Below are positions 44,699-56,600 of a stretch of 64,000 nucleotides of DNA, in pieces. How positions within the stretch are numbered: position 1 is the stretch's first letter; every line of letters begins with the position of its first letter. The translations under genes and the position numbers were made by a program. The stretch comes from a virus. The stretch covers positions 53,481 through 117,480 of the IMG/VR virus record IMGVR_UViG_3300042527_000802, one strand, 5' to 3'. The notes beneath the pieces were generated by a model that had not been told where the DNA came from, made no database searches, and saw only the letters and a program-made list of their open reading frames with translations.

Positions 44699-47600
44699 CA
44701 ACTAGTTCCTATTAAGATCCATGATCCATTTTCGTACATAAACATACCACGTTTTTTATCAGTTAATGTAAAATTAAATCTTGTATTATCAAAAACAATA
44801 TTTATTTTAGGAATATTATCTGCTGATTTAACACCTTGAATATAAGTTAAATCTGCAATAGCATTATTTCCTCCGAGCATAGATCCAAACACAATATATT
44901 GTTGTTTTGTAATAGGTTCATAATATCCAGTTTCCCTATCAAATCTACATAATATTTTAGCTCCTCTAGGAGCAGTATATCCACATCTATCTTTAATATA
45001 TATTAATTTTCTAGTATTTTCAGGCAATACATTTAAACTATATTCAGAATCATCCAAGAAACCTCTTGTTGGATATGTTTCATCAATACCATCAATTTTA
45101 GTCATATCTTCTTCTAATACAACATAAACTAATTTATATGGACATTTTTTACCACTATCTTTACTAGCAGTAGACAAATAAGCTGATAGAGTTTTGGTAT
45201 CATTACTTGCCGTTATTATAAATGGAGGATCTACTTCTCCACAACCTCCTTCTCCGCCAACCCAAACTTTTCTATCTCTATCCCATCTTAAATCTATCGG
45301 ACCTATTGGCCACAAGTCCGACCTTTCTGCCCAATTTAAATGAAATAAGTTCGTTGGATTTCTTTTCCAAATTCCATCTTCTTTTTTGTATCCTGATCCT
45401 ATTATATCTCCTAGTCCATAGTCTGATGTTGGAAGATATGCTCCGTCATTATCATAGTCATTGGTTCCAGACGATGTTAATCTGAATCTTAATGGTCTGC
45501 CTTCATTATCAAACGTTGCTGGTTCATCAGCTTGATTTGGCACTGGATATCCATCAGTATCAAATCCCCAACCATGTAACATCATTGGTCCACGAAATGC
45601 AAAAAATCTGTTATTTAGTAAGATTTTTTTATCTTCTTTACTAGTAAAAGATAAATCATACTTATAAAAATCTGGATTAACAAATTCTAAACTATTATAT
45701 TCCTCTCCAGCTTCTGTTAATTCTGTATTTGTATTCTTATTACCAGAATGTTGTATTAATGGTAAATTATTTGTAGTATCTAAACCAATATCTCCTATTT
45801 GATGAGAATCTTGACGCCCAACTATTCTAATATTATGTCTTGCTCTTTCTAATGGATTGATATACAATTGAGAACGAGGATTAATAAAATCGCCATATGG
45901 AACAACAATAGGATTCAATGATAAGAAATTAATATCAGGAGGAGATCCAGAATTTTCTGGACTACCAGTTGGAAAAATTAGTCTTGGCTTATTACAAACT
46001 GGACATGGATAATCAATTTCTTTTTCCTGTCCATTAAAATATCGAGAATATTTTACTATTTTAGTATTATTGCATTTAGGACACGTTACGTTATCCTCTT
46101 GTAATTCTGGAGTTATATATCTAGAAGATACTGGAAAGGTTCCTAAGTCTGTTGTTGGGAAAAATGACACAGGAGAGAAAATACCGTCTAAACTCATTGC
46201 TGCTTTGGTGCTAAAACCATATGATAGTTCAGCCAATGCTTCTCTTTCCATGAATCCGCCGATCCAAGATTTTGTTCTAGAAACATTCATATTATATAAA
46301 GATTCATCTTTTAAACTATTTCCAATAGACTCTCTTAATTTTTTATATTCTGTTGATTTTAATCCAGGATCACCACAGATAGGTAATCCAACATTAGGTA
46401 TATAATATTGAGCAGTACCTACTAAGCATTGCATTGGACTATTGCCGAATAGATCGCTTTTCCAGTCTGATTTTTGACTTGTATTTTTACCACGACTCTT
46501 TATAATTTTATCTATTTGTTGCGCAATTTTTTTATCCAAATCTCTTTGTGTTTTAGATAGTTTGCTTGCTAATTCTATTTTATTAGTAAGTATAAGTTTA
46601 TTTCTATCAGACATTTCTTTACTATACATACCAAGAGTAGGATTATATGTAGCAAATCTATAGATTGTTGAAATATTTCTATCAGAAACAGAGGTAGAAA
46701 TAGTAGATAATATTAAACCATTATAAGGATTAGCATTGCATTGTACTAAAGCATGATACTGATATCCCATAAATTTATTTGTTTTAATTTGATGAACATC
46801 AGAGTCTGTTAATTTGTATTGCAATCCTCCGCTTAAAGACATTAATGGCATTCCTGGCATACCAATTGTTCCATTCTCTAAAATCAATTGATATGAAGCC
46901 CCTGATTCTATTTGATTTATTATTTCTCTATCTAGAATAGACATTCCGCCGTAATTCCACGGAGCCCAATCATCATTTATTTTTAAATCTACATCATTAA
47001 TTAATTGTTCAATTAGCAGATTTTTATTTACAACACCAGGATATACTTTATAATTTGATAAGCTTAATAACCAAGGATAATTTGTCCATGGTCCATAACA
47101 ATTTTGATTATCTTTTAATGGAACAGCAGCGTAGAATGGGTGTGCTTTTCTTGGAGCAATAACTCTGTGTCTTTGTGTTACGTTAATCTTTTTATCTTGT
47201 AAGAAAAAGTCATCAACATTGCCAGTTGGAATAAAGTAAGTTGAAGCATCATTGGGGTTAGCCTCTGGATTTGGTTTAAGACCAATTATTCTAGATAATA
47301 ATATATTATATATATGTTCTAAAATCTTTGCGCAGGTTACTTCCTCGTCTTTATCTCTTGTTTTATGACCAGCTGGATCTTGATCTGTTATCCATAGCAT
47401 ATCTTTAGCTAAAATTCTAACAAAAGAATCCAATTGTTCTTTTTGTTGATCTGTAACAGCTTGTAGTTGCATCTTTTTTAGAATAGCATAATCTTCAGTA
47501 ACCGCATTATTAATAACAGTTAAGTTTGGATCTTCTTGATAAGACATACTAGTGAAGTATAAATCTACTCCAGGAGCATTCATTATAGCCCTAGGACATA

Positions 47601-50600
47601 ATAAATTAATAGGATCTAAAAAGATAATATCTCCATCGACCGTTGTTGGAAAATATACTTTATTAGTAGGTATAGGAATTATTTCATTAGTTGGTGGTTG
47701 ATAAAAAGTGGGTTCTGAACTATTTGGTTGTTTCTTACCAAATGTAACTGTTGTATTGCGTCCAATGACCCTATTTCCAAAAGGATCTTGTCTACCAGCA
47801 TCCGGGACTTGCACCATAACATAAGGATCTGCAACTGGTCCTAAGTCTAACGAAGGAACCATTAAATCACCACAGTTTGGTAAATATCTACTTAGTTGAT
47901 CTAATTGTTTACGACGATATGCAGCTTGTTTTTTTAATTGTTCAATTTTTTCTTTTTGTATATCATTTTTACCAATACCTAAGCCATCATCAGCATCTGC
48001 TATTTCTTCAGCTAAATCTGCTAATTCTTGATTAATTTGAGCCAAAGCCTTTTGTCTACGAGGCCCATCAAGATTGCACCATGCTTCTGTAACATAATCT
48101 TTGTTTAAGTTAGCATTATATCCAAGTATAGGTGGAATAGTTCCATTTTCATTACAAAGTTTAAAAAAGTTTGGCGTTCCTATAAGAATACTATCGTCTA
48201 TATAGTTTCCTGGTTCTTCCCAAGCACCGTCTACTAATTCTTTGTTTAAAAATATTTTACCACTACCTTGATAAACTGCTATTGTTGTTTCCGGATTAAT
48301 TGGCTGTTTCTTTTCTTTTGGTGGAACTGGTCCTACATCTTTTTCGTCATATGAAGAATCAACATTTCCTTGTGTACAGTTTGAGCCAAAAGTGGGAGTT
48401 GCAGCAACATAATCTGGCAAAGATATTCCTGCTAATGCTATTAAAGATAATATTTCTGGTTCAGATACATTTATGCCTTGCTGTCGTAATGCTTTTAATA
48501 ATGCTTTTAATAAAAGGCTAGGATCGTTGGCCGAACCAGATATAGATGATGCAACCGTGCCTAATATACTAGTTATTCTCTCTGTTAAAAGTTGTGTTCC
48601 AAAATCAGGATCATTGATTGAAATAATTGGTATTTGTATATCGGCATATTGTTGATCTCTATACTTTAAAATTTCTGGTAATCTAACAATATATTTTTTG
48701 CCATAAAACTCATCATGGATACCTTTTAAATATTCTACAATAATTTGTAAATCTTTAATGAATTCATGATTTAATACCCAATTAAAGTTATAATTCAATT
48801 GAAGATAAGCTGGATCTGGAGTATTGGCGATTTTTGCTGGATCGTCCTTTCCTGCTTGATTGTCTGCTTTACCAGGAGCATTATGACTACCCATACCTCC
48901 AACACCAAATAAGTTTGCCTTTGCGGCTGCTGCTGTTAAGAATAATTTTCCTTGAGATCTATATATTGAAACTAATTGAATAAATAAATCTGGTTTATTC
49001 ATAGGTAGTTTCATTAAACAATAAGCAAGATAACTTTCCCATCCATTTGCTGCTGCTCTCAACTCTGTTTCTGTTACAACAAAACCTATTTCGGATAGTG
49101 TATTTTCTGGATTTCTATATGGATTATTAATTGATTCTGTAGGATCTATACCATCTGATGCTGACGGAGGACTTCCATCTAGTTCTACTATTTCAGGATC
49201 GGCCGCCTTTGGAGTATTGTTAGGATCTGTTTTATTTTCATCCGTTCCACCCGGCGCTTGATTTCCTTGTATACCAGTATTAGAACCTGTTGTACTATTA
49301 GGGTTTACGAATCTAGTTTTATAAAGTGGTGGCAATAATCCCAAACTTAATGGTGGTAATTCATTTGGTCTAAAGCCTATCACTAAAATACCAGCCCATG
49401 TGTCTAAGTATACTGGTCTAGTAAATCTATAAAGATTAGATCCTCGTCCAGTATCTCCTAAGTTTATTTGTTGATCATAAGCATATCCAAAAAATGGACT
49501 AATAGCATGATGCCACAATGGAATATATCTAAATTCATCAGATTCTGTTTCTAAATTTTCTCCACAATATATTTCGCTATTTGGATCATCCACCAATATG
49601 TCTGAAGCATTTGCATTATCCATTTTTACAGTTTGCGCTGGCCAATAGTTTCCTATAAGTGGTTCAGCATATCCACCAACTGGTTTATCGACAAACCCTT
49701 GATCTGCTTCCAAAGGATCTATTAGCGAGCCTTCTGCTGCACTAGGGGCTGTGACGCCAGCATCACCTTCTGCCCCTTCCGCATTAGCCTCCATGTTTTC
49801 TTGATCAAATCCATTTTGATCATTGATAGCGGCTCCTTCAGCACTAAATACAACACCGCTATTAGCATCTACAAGTTCTTGTTCATTAGCAAATAGTCTA
49901 GTTATAATAGGACTATTAACGGCATTAGATAATGTTAAATTTCTAATAGAATAAGCCAATGGTAATTTATATGAATCAACCCATTTATCTTTTATGTCTA
50001 TTTTCCATACTATTCCTTTGTTTGTTTTAACCCCTTCGTCATCAGGAGTAGATTTGCCAAATCTATAATAATCAACAAATTTTTTCAACATTGGATGATA
50101 TACTAAATGGGTATTAGAATATCCTAACAATAAAGATTTTGTTTGAAATAGTCGTTGCTGATTAGCGCCAATATATAATATTCTTGGTTTAGCATCTTGA
50201 TTAACTTCTTTACCAAAAGAAGATTGTGAAACTGGCAATCCACTTTGCTCTAATGCTCTAACAGCATATTCTACGCTATTTGATGGAACTGTGACCGTTC
50301 TATCTACAGTCTTAACTTTAATATAGTTTTTTCCATCTTTTCTAATAACGGTAGTATAAAAATCTCTACCAGTTCTTTGACAGGCTTCTCTGATAATATC
50401 TAATATGTCCGCGTGACCCTCTCCTCCATTATATCTAACGTCTAACGGAGGTCTTGGAACCTCTGATAAGTCTAACAAAAATTCTACTCTGGGAATACCT
50501 TTTTGATCTTTAGTTGGAGGAATTATGCCAAAACCATAGTCTGTGCCAGAATATGCAAAATAAGCATTGATTGGATTAAGTTTATCGTCAGTCATTAAAG

Positions 50601-51681
50601 ATGGTGCTATAATTCTACCAAAAGGAGAAAATGCATTATGATATCCTAATTTATTCTTCTGTGTAGGAGCAGTATATCCTGGAAATATTTTGTCAAATTC
50701 TTTTTCGCTCTTATCAGTATTTCTTCCAGAAGATGATGTTAATACGCATAGACTATCAATAATATGGGCTAATGGAATACCGCCATTGTCATTATGATTA
50801 GATGTACCAAAACCATAACTTTCTAAAAAACCATATATATTAAAAACATTAGGAATATTTCCATATTTTGTTTGATTAAAATGATTAGCCTTACCAGAAT
50901 AATTTGTTGGACTACCAAAACTATCTGATCCAAAAGAGGTAAATACGGATCCTGCAAATTTGGATAAAATAACCTTACAATTTTTCAATAAATTATCTGC
51001 TGAACTAATTCTTATGGTATATGTTGGAGTGCCAACTCTATTATTACAATCCCAACTTTCTATAATTCCTCCAAATGTAAAATATCCAAATCTAAAATAA
51101 ACTGGTATACCTATTAGATTATATCTCCATTCTCCGGTGCTTAATAATCCATTTGGTGCTATTCTTGTTCTATTACCAAAAAATCCAGGATCAGTCCGTC
51201 TCCAATAATGTTGATCAATACTATCATTTGAGCATCTATGATAGACTTTTCCAGGAACAACTTTAATTTTACTAGGACCACTACAACTATCAAGACTTCT
51301 ATTAGGATTATATGGTAATCCAAATTCATCTATATAACAATTATTATTTATGCAATTATAATAGTGATTTACTACATCATAATCTGCATGTGTTTCACTT
51401 GGTTGCCTGCATTGACTATTAGGATTAAGAGGATCATATTGACCAGCTGTTAATCTGAAATTCAATGATGCTGGGTCCACTATTTGTATAACTTGAACAT
51501 CCGGTCTTGCATTACTTTCTCCCCATGCAAAGCATCCAAAATCGTCAGCAACCGTAACTGTTAAACTAGAGGCTGTTCCTCCCCATCCAGTATTAGAATT
51601 AAAGTCTACTATACTTGATCCTAAAAATAAATGTTGTGCTACAGTAGACGATCCGAACTCTGTGGTGCAAGTTAATGCCAT
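44698..51681 (-). CDS. Giant virion structural protein with baseplate-hub-like N-terminus, 2327 aa
   Basis: N-terminal beta-rich region with a FGGIIESWDC motif (near 207) and an ADILDIIREACQRTGRDFY helix (near 427); this combination resembles gpD/gp27-type baseplate hub proteins, but the match is weak. A charged coiled coil lies at about 1214-1264 and a four-Cys zinc ribbon (CPKC...CPVC) at about 1864-1899. Preceded and followed by structural genes with 1-2 nt spacing or overlap. No signal peptide. Confidence 0.6.
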   Translation of the reverse strand: MALTCTTEFGSSTVAQHLFLGSSIVDFNSNTGWGGTASSLTVTVADDFGCFAWGESNARPDVQVIQIVDPASLNFRLTAGQYDPLNPNSQCRQPSETHADYDVVNHYYNCINNNCYIDEFGLPYNPNRSLDSCSGPSKIKVVPGKVYHRCSNDSIDQHYWRRTDPGFFGNRTRIAPNGLLSTGEWRYNLIGIPVYFRFGYFTFGGIIESWDCNNRVGTPTYTIRISSADNLLKNCKVILSKFAGSVFTSFGSDSFGSPTNYSGKANHFNQTKYGNIPNVFNIYGFLESYGFGTSNHNDNGGIPLAHIIDSLCVLTSSSGRNTDKSEKEFDKIFPGYTAPTQKNKLGYHNAFSPFGRIIAPSLMTDDKLNPINAYFAYSGTDYGFGIIPPTKDQKGIPRVEFLLDLSEVPRPPLDVRYNGGEGHADILDIIREACQRTGRDFYTTVIRKDGKNYIKVKTVDRTVTVPSNSVEYAVRALEQSGLPVSQSSFGKEVNQDAKPRILYIGANQQRLFQTKSLLLGYSNTHLVYHPMLKKFVDYYRFGKSTPDDEGVKTNKGIVWKIDIKDKWVDSYKLPLAYSIRNLTLSNAVNSPIITRLFANEQELVDANSGVVFSAEGAAINDQNGFDQENMEANAEGAEGDAGVTAPSAAEGSLIDPLEADQGFVDKPVGGYAEPLIGNYWPAQTVKMDNANASDILVDDPNSEIYCGENLETESDEFRYIPLWHHAISPFFGYAYDQQINLGDTGRGSNLYRFTRPVYLDTWAGILVIGFRPNELPPLSLGLLPPLYKTRFVNPNSTTGSNTGIQGNQAPGGTDENKTDPNNTPKAADPEIVELDGSPPSASDGIDPTESINNPYRNPENTLSEIGFVVTETELRAAANGWESYLAYCLMKLPMNKPDLFIQLVSIYRSQGKLFLTAAAAKANLFGVGGMGSHNAPGKADNQAGKDDPAKIANTPDPAYLQLNYNFNWVLNHEFIKDLQIIVEYLKGIHDEFYGKKYIVRLPEILKYRDQQYADIQIPIISINDPDFGTQLLTERITSILGTVASSISGSANDPSLLLKALLKALRQQGINVSEPEILSLIALAGISLPDYVAATPTFGSNCTQGNVDSSYDEKDVGPVPPKEKKQPINPETTIAVYQGSGKIFLNKELVDGAWEEPGNYIDDSILIGTPNFFKLCNENGTIPPILGYNANLNKDYVTEAWCNLDGPRRQKALAQINQELADLAEEIADADDGLGIGKNDIQKEKIEQLKKQAAYRRKQLDQLSRYLPNCGDLMVPSLDLGPVADPYVMVQVPDAGRQDPFGNRVIGRNTTVTFGKKQPNSSEPTFYQPPTNEIIPIPTNKVYFPTTVDGDIIFLDPINLLCPRAIMNAPGVDLYFTSMSYQEDPNLTVINNAVTEDYAILKKMQLQAVTDQQKEQLDSFVRILAKDMLWITDQDPAGHKTRDKDEEVTCAKILEHIYNILLSRIIGLKPNPEANPNDASTYFIPTGNVDDFFLQDKKINVTQRHRVIAPRKAHPFYAAVPLKDNQNCYGPWTNYPWLLSLSNYKVYPGVVNKNLLIEQLINDVDLKINDDWAPWNYGGMSILDREIINQIESGASYQLILENGTIGMPGMPLMSLSGGLQYKLTDSDVHQIKTNKFMGYQYHALVQCNANPYNGLILSTISTSVSDRNISTIYRFATYNPTLGMYSKEMSDRNKLILTNKIELASKLSKTQRDLDKKIAQQIDKIIKSRGKNTSQKSDWKSDLFGNSPMQCLVGTAQYYIPNVGLPICGDPGLKSTEYKKLRESIGNSLKDESLYNMNVSRTKSWIGGFMEREALAELSYGFSTKAAMSLDGIFSPVSFFPTTDLGTFPVSSRYITPELQEDNVTCPKCNNTKIVKYSRYFNGQEKEIDYPCPVCNKPRLIFPTGSPENSGSPPDINFLSLNPIVVPYGDFINPRSQLYINPLERARHNIRIVGRQDSHQIGDIGLDTTNNLPLIQHSGNKNTNTELTEAGEEYNSLEFVNPDFYKYDLSFTSKEDKKILLNNRFFAFRGPMMLHGWGFDTDGYPVPNQADEPATFDNEGRPLRFRLTSSGTNDYDNDGAYLPTSDYGLGDIIGSGYKKEDGIWKRNPTNLFHLNWAERSDLWPIGPIDLRWDRDRKVWVGGEGGCGEVDPPFIITASNDTKTLSAYLSTASKDSGKKCPYKLVYVVLEEDMTKIDGIDETYPTRGFLDDSEYSLNVLPENTRKLIYIKDRCGYTAPRGAKILCRFDRETGYYEPITKQQYIVFGSMLGGNNAIADLTYIQGVKSADNIPKINIVFDNTRFNFTLTDKKRGMFMYENGSWILIGTS

Positions 51682-51682
51682 A

Positions 51683-53611
51683 TTAATGATCCATATAATT
51701 TATATTTGTTAAGCATTGTTGATAAACCCATGTTACTGTCCTTGAAAATCTTCCCTCTGTAGGATTCCATGTTTCTTGGTCGCTTTGTACAAATACTGTT
51801 CCTGGTATATTTGTTCTGGCGGCATTCGTACCAAATATAATAGCATTACGATAACTAAAAGGCTTGTTTCCTTCTATTAATTCGCTTATTTGTCTTCTTA
51901 GTATTGTATTAATACCTACTGGACAAGTACTATAATTTTCTAGCATTCCAGCATCATCAACAGGTGGTTGTATTACAACATCTACTGTAATTGTTTTTCT
52001 AGCATTTGTTCGACCAATTGCTTGTAATAATGGGCCAAGATAACGGCCAATAATTTGTGTTTCTGATATATTATCTGCTGGAGCATCATGTGTTATATTA
52101 ATATTTTCACTAATTACTCCAGGAAATACTTTATATTTATTATTAAATTCATAAGTATATGATATTGTACCATTTAATGGATCGTGTCCTTCTGATGTGC
52201 TAACAGGAATATTTGATAATGCTCTTTCATCATAATATGTTGGACTTATTCCTTTTTGTGGATCTTGAACTAAATTCGGCCTGTTCGCTCTTGTTCCAGT
52301 ATTAATCCCTAAACAAGCTCTTCTGTACAAATATGGTTTGATCTCTTTTTCCCAGGCATTATAAGCATTTGTATATTTATCGTTTTCAATATTAGTATTC
52401 GTAGAATTTGTTCCGTCAACACTAGCCAATTCTCGCTGTGATCCTGGCTGAGTATCATTAGGATTACTTTGTCCACTAGTTAAGCTTAATATTAATCCAC
52501 TTCCATTATTATTAGAATTAGGTTGCAGATAATGATTTCCAGAAGTTGCCATGTGAGAAGGTTTATGTAGTGCTAATCCATTAATATTACCAACAACTCG
52601 TACTGTTTTAGTAAAATTGTCAGTTGTTCCACATTCTATAGTATATTTTTCAGTATGTCCAATACCTGTTGGCATTGCTATCCAATTATCTGTAATTTCA
52701 TAAGTTCCATTGTAAGCATCTGCTGATACCGAACGAATATGATTATATAGAAAAGTGTTTCCTGACGCGCCATTTGTTGCTAATACATTTATTGTTCCAT
52801 TAGGATTAGTTCCAAAAGATTTTGCTGATTGATTTTCTACCCAATTTTTTGCATTTAATAATTTAATAGCATTAATACCTTCTATATTATTAACACATGT
52901 TGAATTTGTATTAGATGGTGGAATAGGCAATCCTTTTGCTGATAATCTTCTGGTTATTCTATATTGTGGAGTTTGTTTCATTTGGAGAGGATGTGGTACT
53001 GTTCCATCTGTAGATGTTCCATTAATAAATGCTTGTCCTGGAACTGATCTGGTTATATTTGGTTCAGTCGGAAGCATATTAGGGGCTAAATATTCAGGAC
53101 CTGATGCTACATTTACATTTCTTTCAACGTATTGAGCATCTTCTATTTGTTCTATTGTCCATGATTCTGATTTATTTTCAACAGGATCTGAGCCGCTTTG
53201 GAATACTTCTCTAGAGTCTAGGGTAATAGTATAATCAGCAAACCTAACCCAGTTATTATCGCTCTTATCTACTTGAAATTGTCTTACAGATACTCCGGAA
53301 GATTGGTATAGTTTAACATTATCACATTCTATATAAAAATTTCCTAATGAGCATTTTCTAACTAATGCTTCTAAACTCTTAATTTTGTCCGTAATACTAG
53401 ATAATCCTGTTGTTACAATTTTACCAGTTAAATTAATAGTAGTGCTAATAGACATTGGAATATTATCTTCAGCATTATAGCTTTTACTTATATCAACAAA
53501 AGGAGTCGGCCCAGTGATTAAAGCAATATCTTCATCAAATAATGAAACCTTAACTTTTGAAGGGGTAGGCGAGCCGGCCAGACTATTGAACAGTGCTATA
53601 TTATTTAACAA
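51683..53611 (-). CDS. Tail or baseplate structural protein, 642 aa
   Basis: Translation most likely starts at TTG (53611): an AGGAG lies eight bases upstream and no in-frame ATG occurs nearby. Beta-rich protein with repeated short strands (KVKVSLFDEDIALITG, NNWVRFADYTITLDSREV) and a C-terminal domain with YKVFPGVISENINITHD and TITVDVVIQPP. This style is typical of phage tail or baseplate proteins. It lies 1 nt from the giant hub-like gene. Family not recognised. Confidence 0.6.
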   Translation of the reverse strand: MLNNIALFNSLAGSPTPSKVKVSLFDEDIALITGPTPFVDISKSYNAEDNIPMSISTTINLTGKIVTTGLSSITDKIKSLEALVRKCSLGNFYIECDNVKLYQSSGVSVRQFQVDKSDNNWVRFADYTITLDSREVFQSGSDPVENKSESWTIEQIEDAQYVERNVNVASGPEYLAPNMLPTEPNITRSVPGQAFINGTSTDGTVPHPLQMKQTPQYRITRRLSAKGLPIPPSNTNSTCVNNIEGINAIKLLNAKNWVENQSAKSFGTNPNGTINVLATNGASGNTFLYNHIRSVSADAYNGTYEITDNWIAMPTGIGHTEKYTIECGTTDNFTKTVRVVGNINGLALHKPSHMATSGNHYLQPNSNNNGSGLILSLTSGQSNPNDTQPGSQRELASVDGTNSTNTNIENDKYTNAYNAWEKEIKPYLYRRACLGINTGTRANRPNLVQDPQKGISPTYYDERALSNIPVSTSEGHDPLNGTISYTYEFNNKYKVFPGVISENINITHDAPADNISETQIIGRYLGPLLQAIGRTNARKTITVDVVIQPPVDDAGMLENYSTCPVGINTILRRQISELIEGNKPFSYRNAIIFGTNAARTNIPGTVFVQSDQETWNPTEGRFSRTVTWVYQQCLTNINYMDH

Positions 53612-53680
53612 ATCTTTTTCTCCTAATTGATAGAATATTACAGTCTTATGTCCATTATGCTCCTAATTATAATTACACCA

Positions 53681-56600
53681 TTAATTACATGGATTATTTT
53701 CATTATAGGCCAATGGCATAGGATCCTTAATTGATATTGCATTTCCAGTACCAAGATAGCCAACGCTAGTCCAAGAACCTATCGGTAAAGTGGTGCAAGT
53801 TGTTGGTAGGGCGGTTTCATTCCATGTACTTAGAGGAGATGAACTGTAATCACTGTAATCTACAAATTCTGGATCCAATAATTGAGGAACCCCACCTGTA
53901 GTAAGCTCTAATATATAATATGTTTGTAAAGCATTAGATACTATTTTTCCTAAATGCCATTTATCTTCTATAAATCTTATTTGAATAGAATCATCATTAA
54001 CGTTAATATATCTATTATTATTTGAGTCATGAGCATATTGGCCTAAGAATTCGGTTCCAGATTGTCCATTAGCCTCCCATATTCTGATATTGTTTACAGC
54101 AAATATATAAATACCAGCTAAAGAACTTTCAAACGCTGCTGAATCACATGGTATAAGTCTAGCCCATGCTATATTTTGATTGTTAGGATTCTTTGACCAA
54201 TATAGATCAACTCCTGGCCATTTTCTAGTAATAATATTATTATCTAATTCAACAAAGTTAAATTTAGAATTTACCCACGATCTAAAATTATCAGGATTGG
54301 AAACACCTGTATAATTGATATATATCACTTGATTTCTTGATGCTGTGTATACATTCCCAGAAGATACATTATCTAATTTAATAAATGGATATACATTATT
54401 TGATAATCCAGAATATAGTACTTGGATACCTGTAATGTTTTCAGTTGTAAAATATGTATTATCTGGTCTAGCAACGCTATCTCCACATGCAAAATCAGCA
54501 TTAATATAAGACCCAGCACAAGAACCACTAATAGTAGTAAATCCTGTTGTGACTGGACTTAAGAAATCAAATTCATTACATGTTGTACCTGATGTTCTAC
54601 ATGAAAAACTAAATGTTATCCATGCTTCCATATCTGTCTTATTTCTCAATAGTTGAGTTTCATCCAGAGTATATCCACCAGAAATCGAATACTTGTTGTA
54701 TTGTTGTCTTATGCCAGTAAAATTTCCTATATTTATTCCATAAGTACTATTGTCAAATGGTAAACCACTAGCAGAAGTTCTGTAGCAGAATCCCATGTAG
54801 TCTAACTTTGTTGATACTCCGGTAATTTTCGTGGTCGTATCATATAAATTATATATAGGAGGATTATTTGTTATGCCACTTAGTCTAATAGAATTTGACC
54901 CAGACATGGATGTGGCATATCCACTGACAGAAAGATTACTTGATGGATTCCAACTAAATGGACCCAATGTTTCCCATCCTTTAGAGTATTTTGATCCACT
55001 AACTCTATGTCCACCAGCATCGGTAACTACCCAATCATTATATTCATGTCTCCATCTGATTGGTAAATTAAATCCTAATACGCTTCTATGTCCTGACCCT
55101 GTGGGTAATGGATTCTGATTACTAGCGTCAGTAGGTGGCTGTATAGCAGAGAATACGAATCTAGTAGGAAATGCAAATACTCCACTAAGATTTGATCCAG
55201 AATTGCCCAATCTGGCTACTTCTACATATCCATTGTATGTAGGCTCATTATGTGTTTCGGCTAAGCTAATAATTTTTTGATTATGTCTACTAGATGAAAC
55301 ATCGTTATATGATGCTAATGATGTTTGTGTCATCGTTGTATTTAGTTGCCAAGTGTCTGTTGAGTTCTTCCAGTCGAATACATATACTCCACTAAATATT
55401 GGATCATAAGGTATCTTGATCTCTATTCTTGACGATAAATTAGTTTGTGGTGGGGTTCCACTTAATACGACATAAGCATTTGATGGTGGATTATTTTCTT
55501 GTATGATTCCATAGTATGGGGATAACAAAGATATTGGGTGCGTAATTCTGCTATCAGAACATACTAAATTAGGATCATCCCAAAAAGTTAATGACGTATG
55601 AGGACAACAAGATTGACATTCTAAAGCATTTAATCCTGATGGGGTTGGTGATGGAGTTAATGAAACTGTGGGAGTAACTGTTTTAGTTACAGATATTGTT
55701 GGTGTTATTGATGAGGTTAATGTTGGAGTTCTTGTTAGTGTTTTAGTTAATGAGACTGTTGGAGTAACTGTTTTAGTTACAGATATTGTTGGTGTTGGAG
55801 TTTGTTCCCAAGGAAATATTCTTGTTGCAGTAACCGTTGGAGTTACGGTGACAGTTTTTGTTGGAGTAGGAGTTCTTGTTAATGCAATACTCTTAGTTGG
55901 AGTAGGACTAAATGCTACTGTTCTAGTAGGAGTAACTGTTTTTGTTGGAGTAACTGTTTTGGTTTTAGTTGGGGTTGGAGTTGATCTAGTTCGTGTTGGA
56001 GTTGCTGTCTTAGTTGGTGTTTTTGTTTTAGTTGGAGTAGGAGTTTGTGTTTTGGTTTTAGTTGGGGTCGGACTTTGTTGCCACGGCGGTAATCTTGTTG
56101 GAGTAACTGTCGGAGTTATTGGTGGTAGTGGAGGATTGCATACATAAGAAGTAATAAACTGTCCATCTCCAATTATTGTTGCGACATTACATCGTGGAAT
56201 ACCATTAATATCATATATAGACGATCCTGCTGGTAATGAAACTTGTGTTGGATAATCCCAATACCCGGCATTGGTTGATCCTCCTTTATAATAACCGGCT
56301 TTATACCATTCATGAATATTAGGTAAATAGTATTTAGCGTTATCATTTTTATTAATAAATGGACCACTAGTTGTACCATATAAAGAATATGCTCCATCTT
56401 CTGTGGTAAGATTATTCATTGTTCCATTTGGTTGATTATTATGCAGCCAATTACAGTATCTAGCAGCAGAGAACCAACTTAAAAATACAACAGGCTTACT
56501 ACCCATATTAGACTTAACATAATAAGTATATGGAATATTTGAAGATGGGTTATATAATCTACCAATCCCGCCAGCAATATCAGTATCCATTTTTGAATCA

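Noticed and set aside
55668-56147. Open frame on the + strand encoding Gly/Val repeats
   Set aside because: It is the antisense image of the Thr/Pro-coding repeat; similar Gly-Val-rich antisense frames appear opposite the other linkers. No separate ribosome site or domain is seen.
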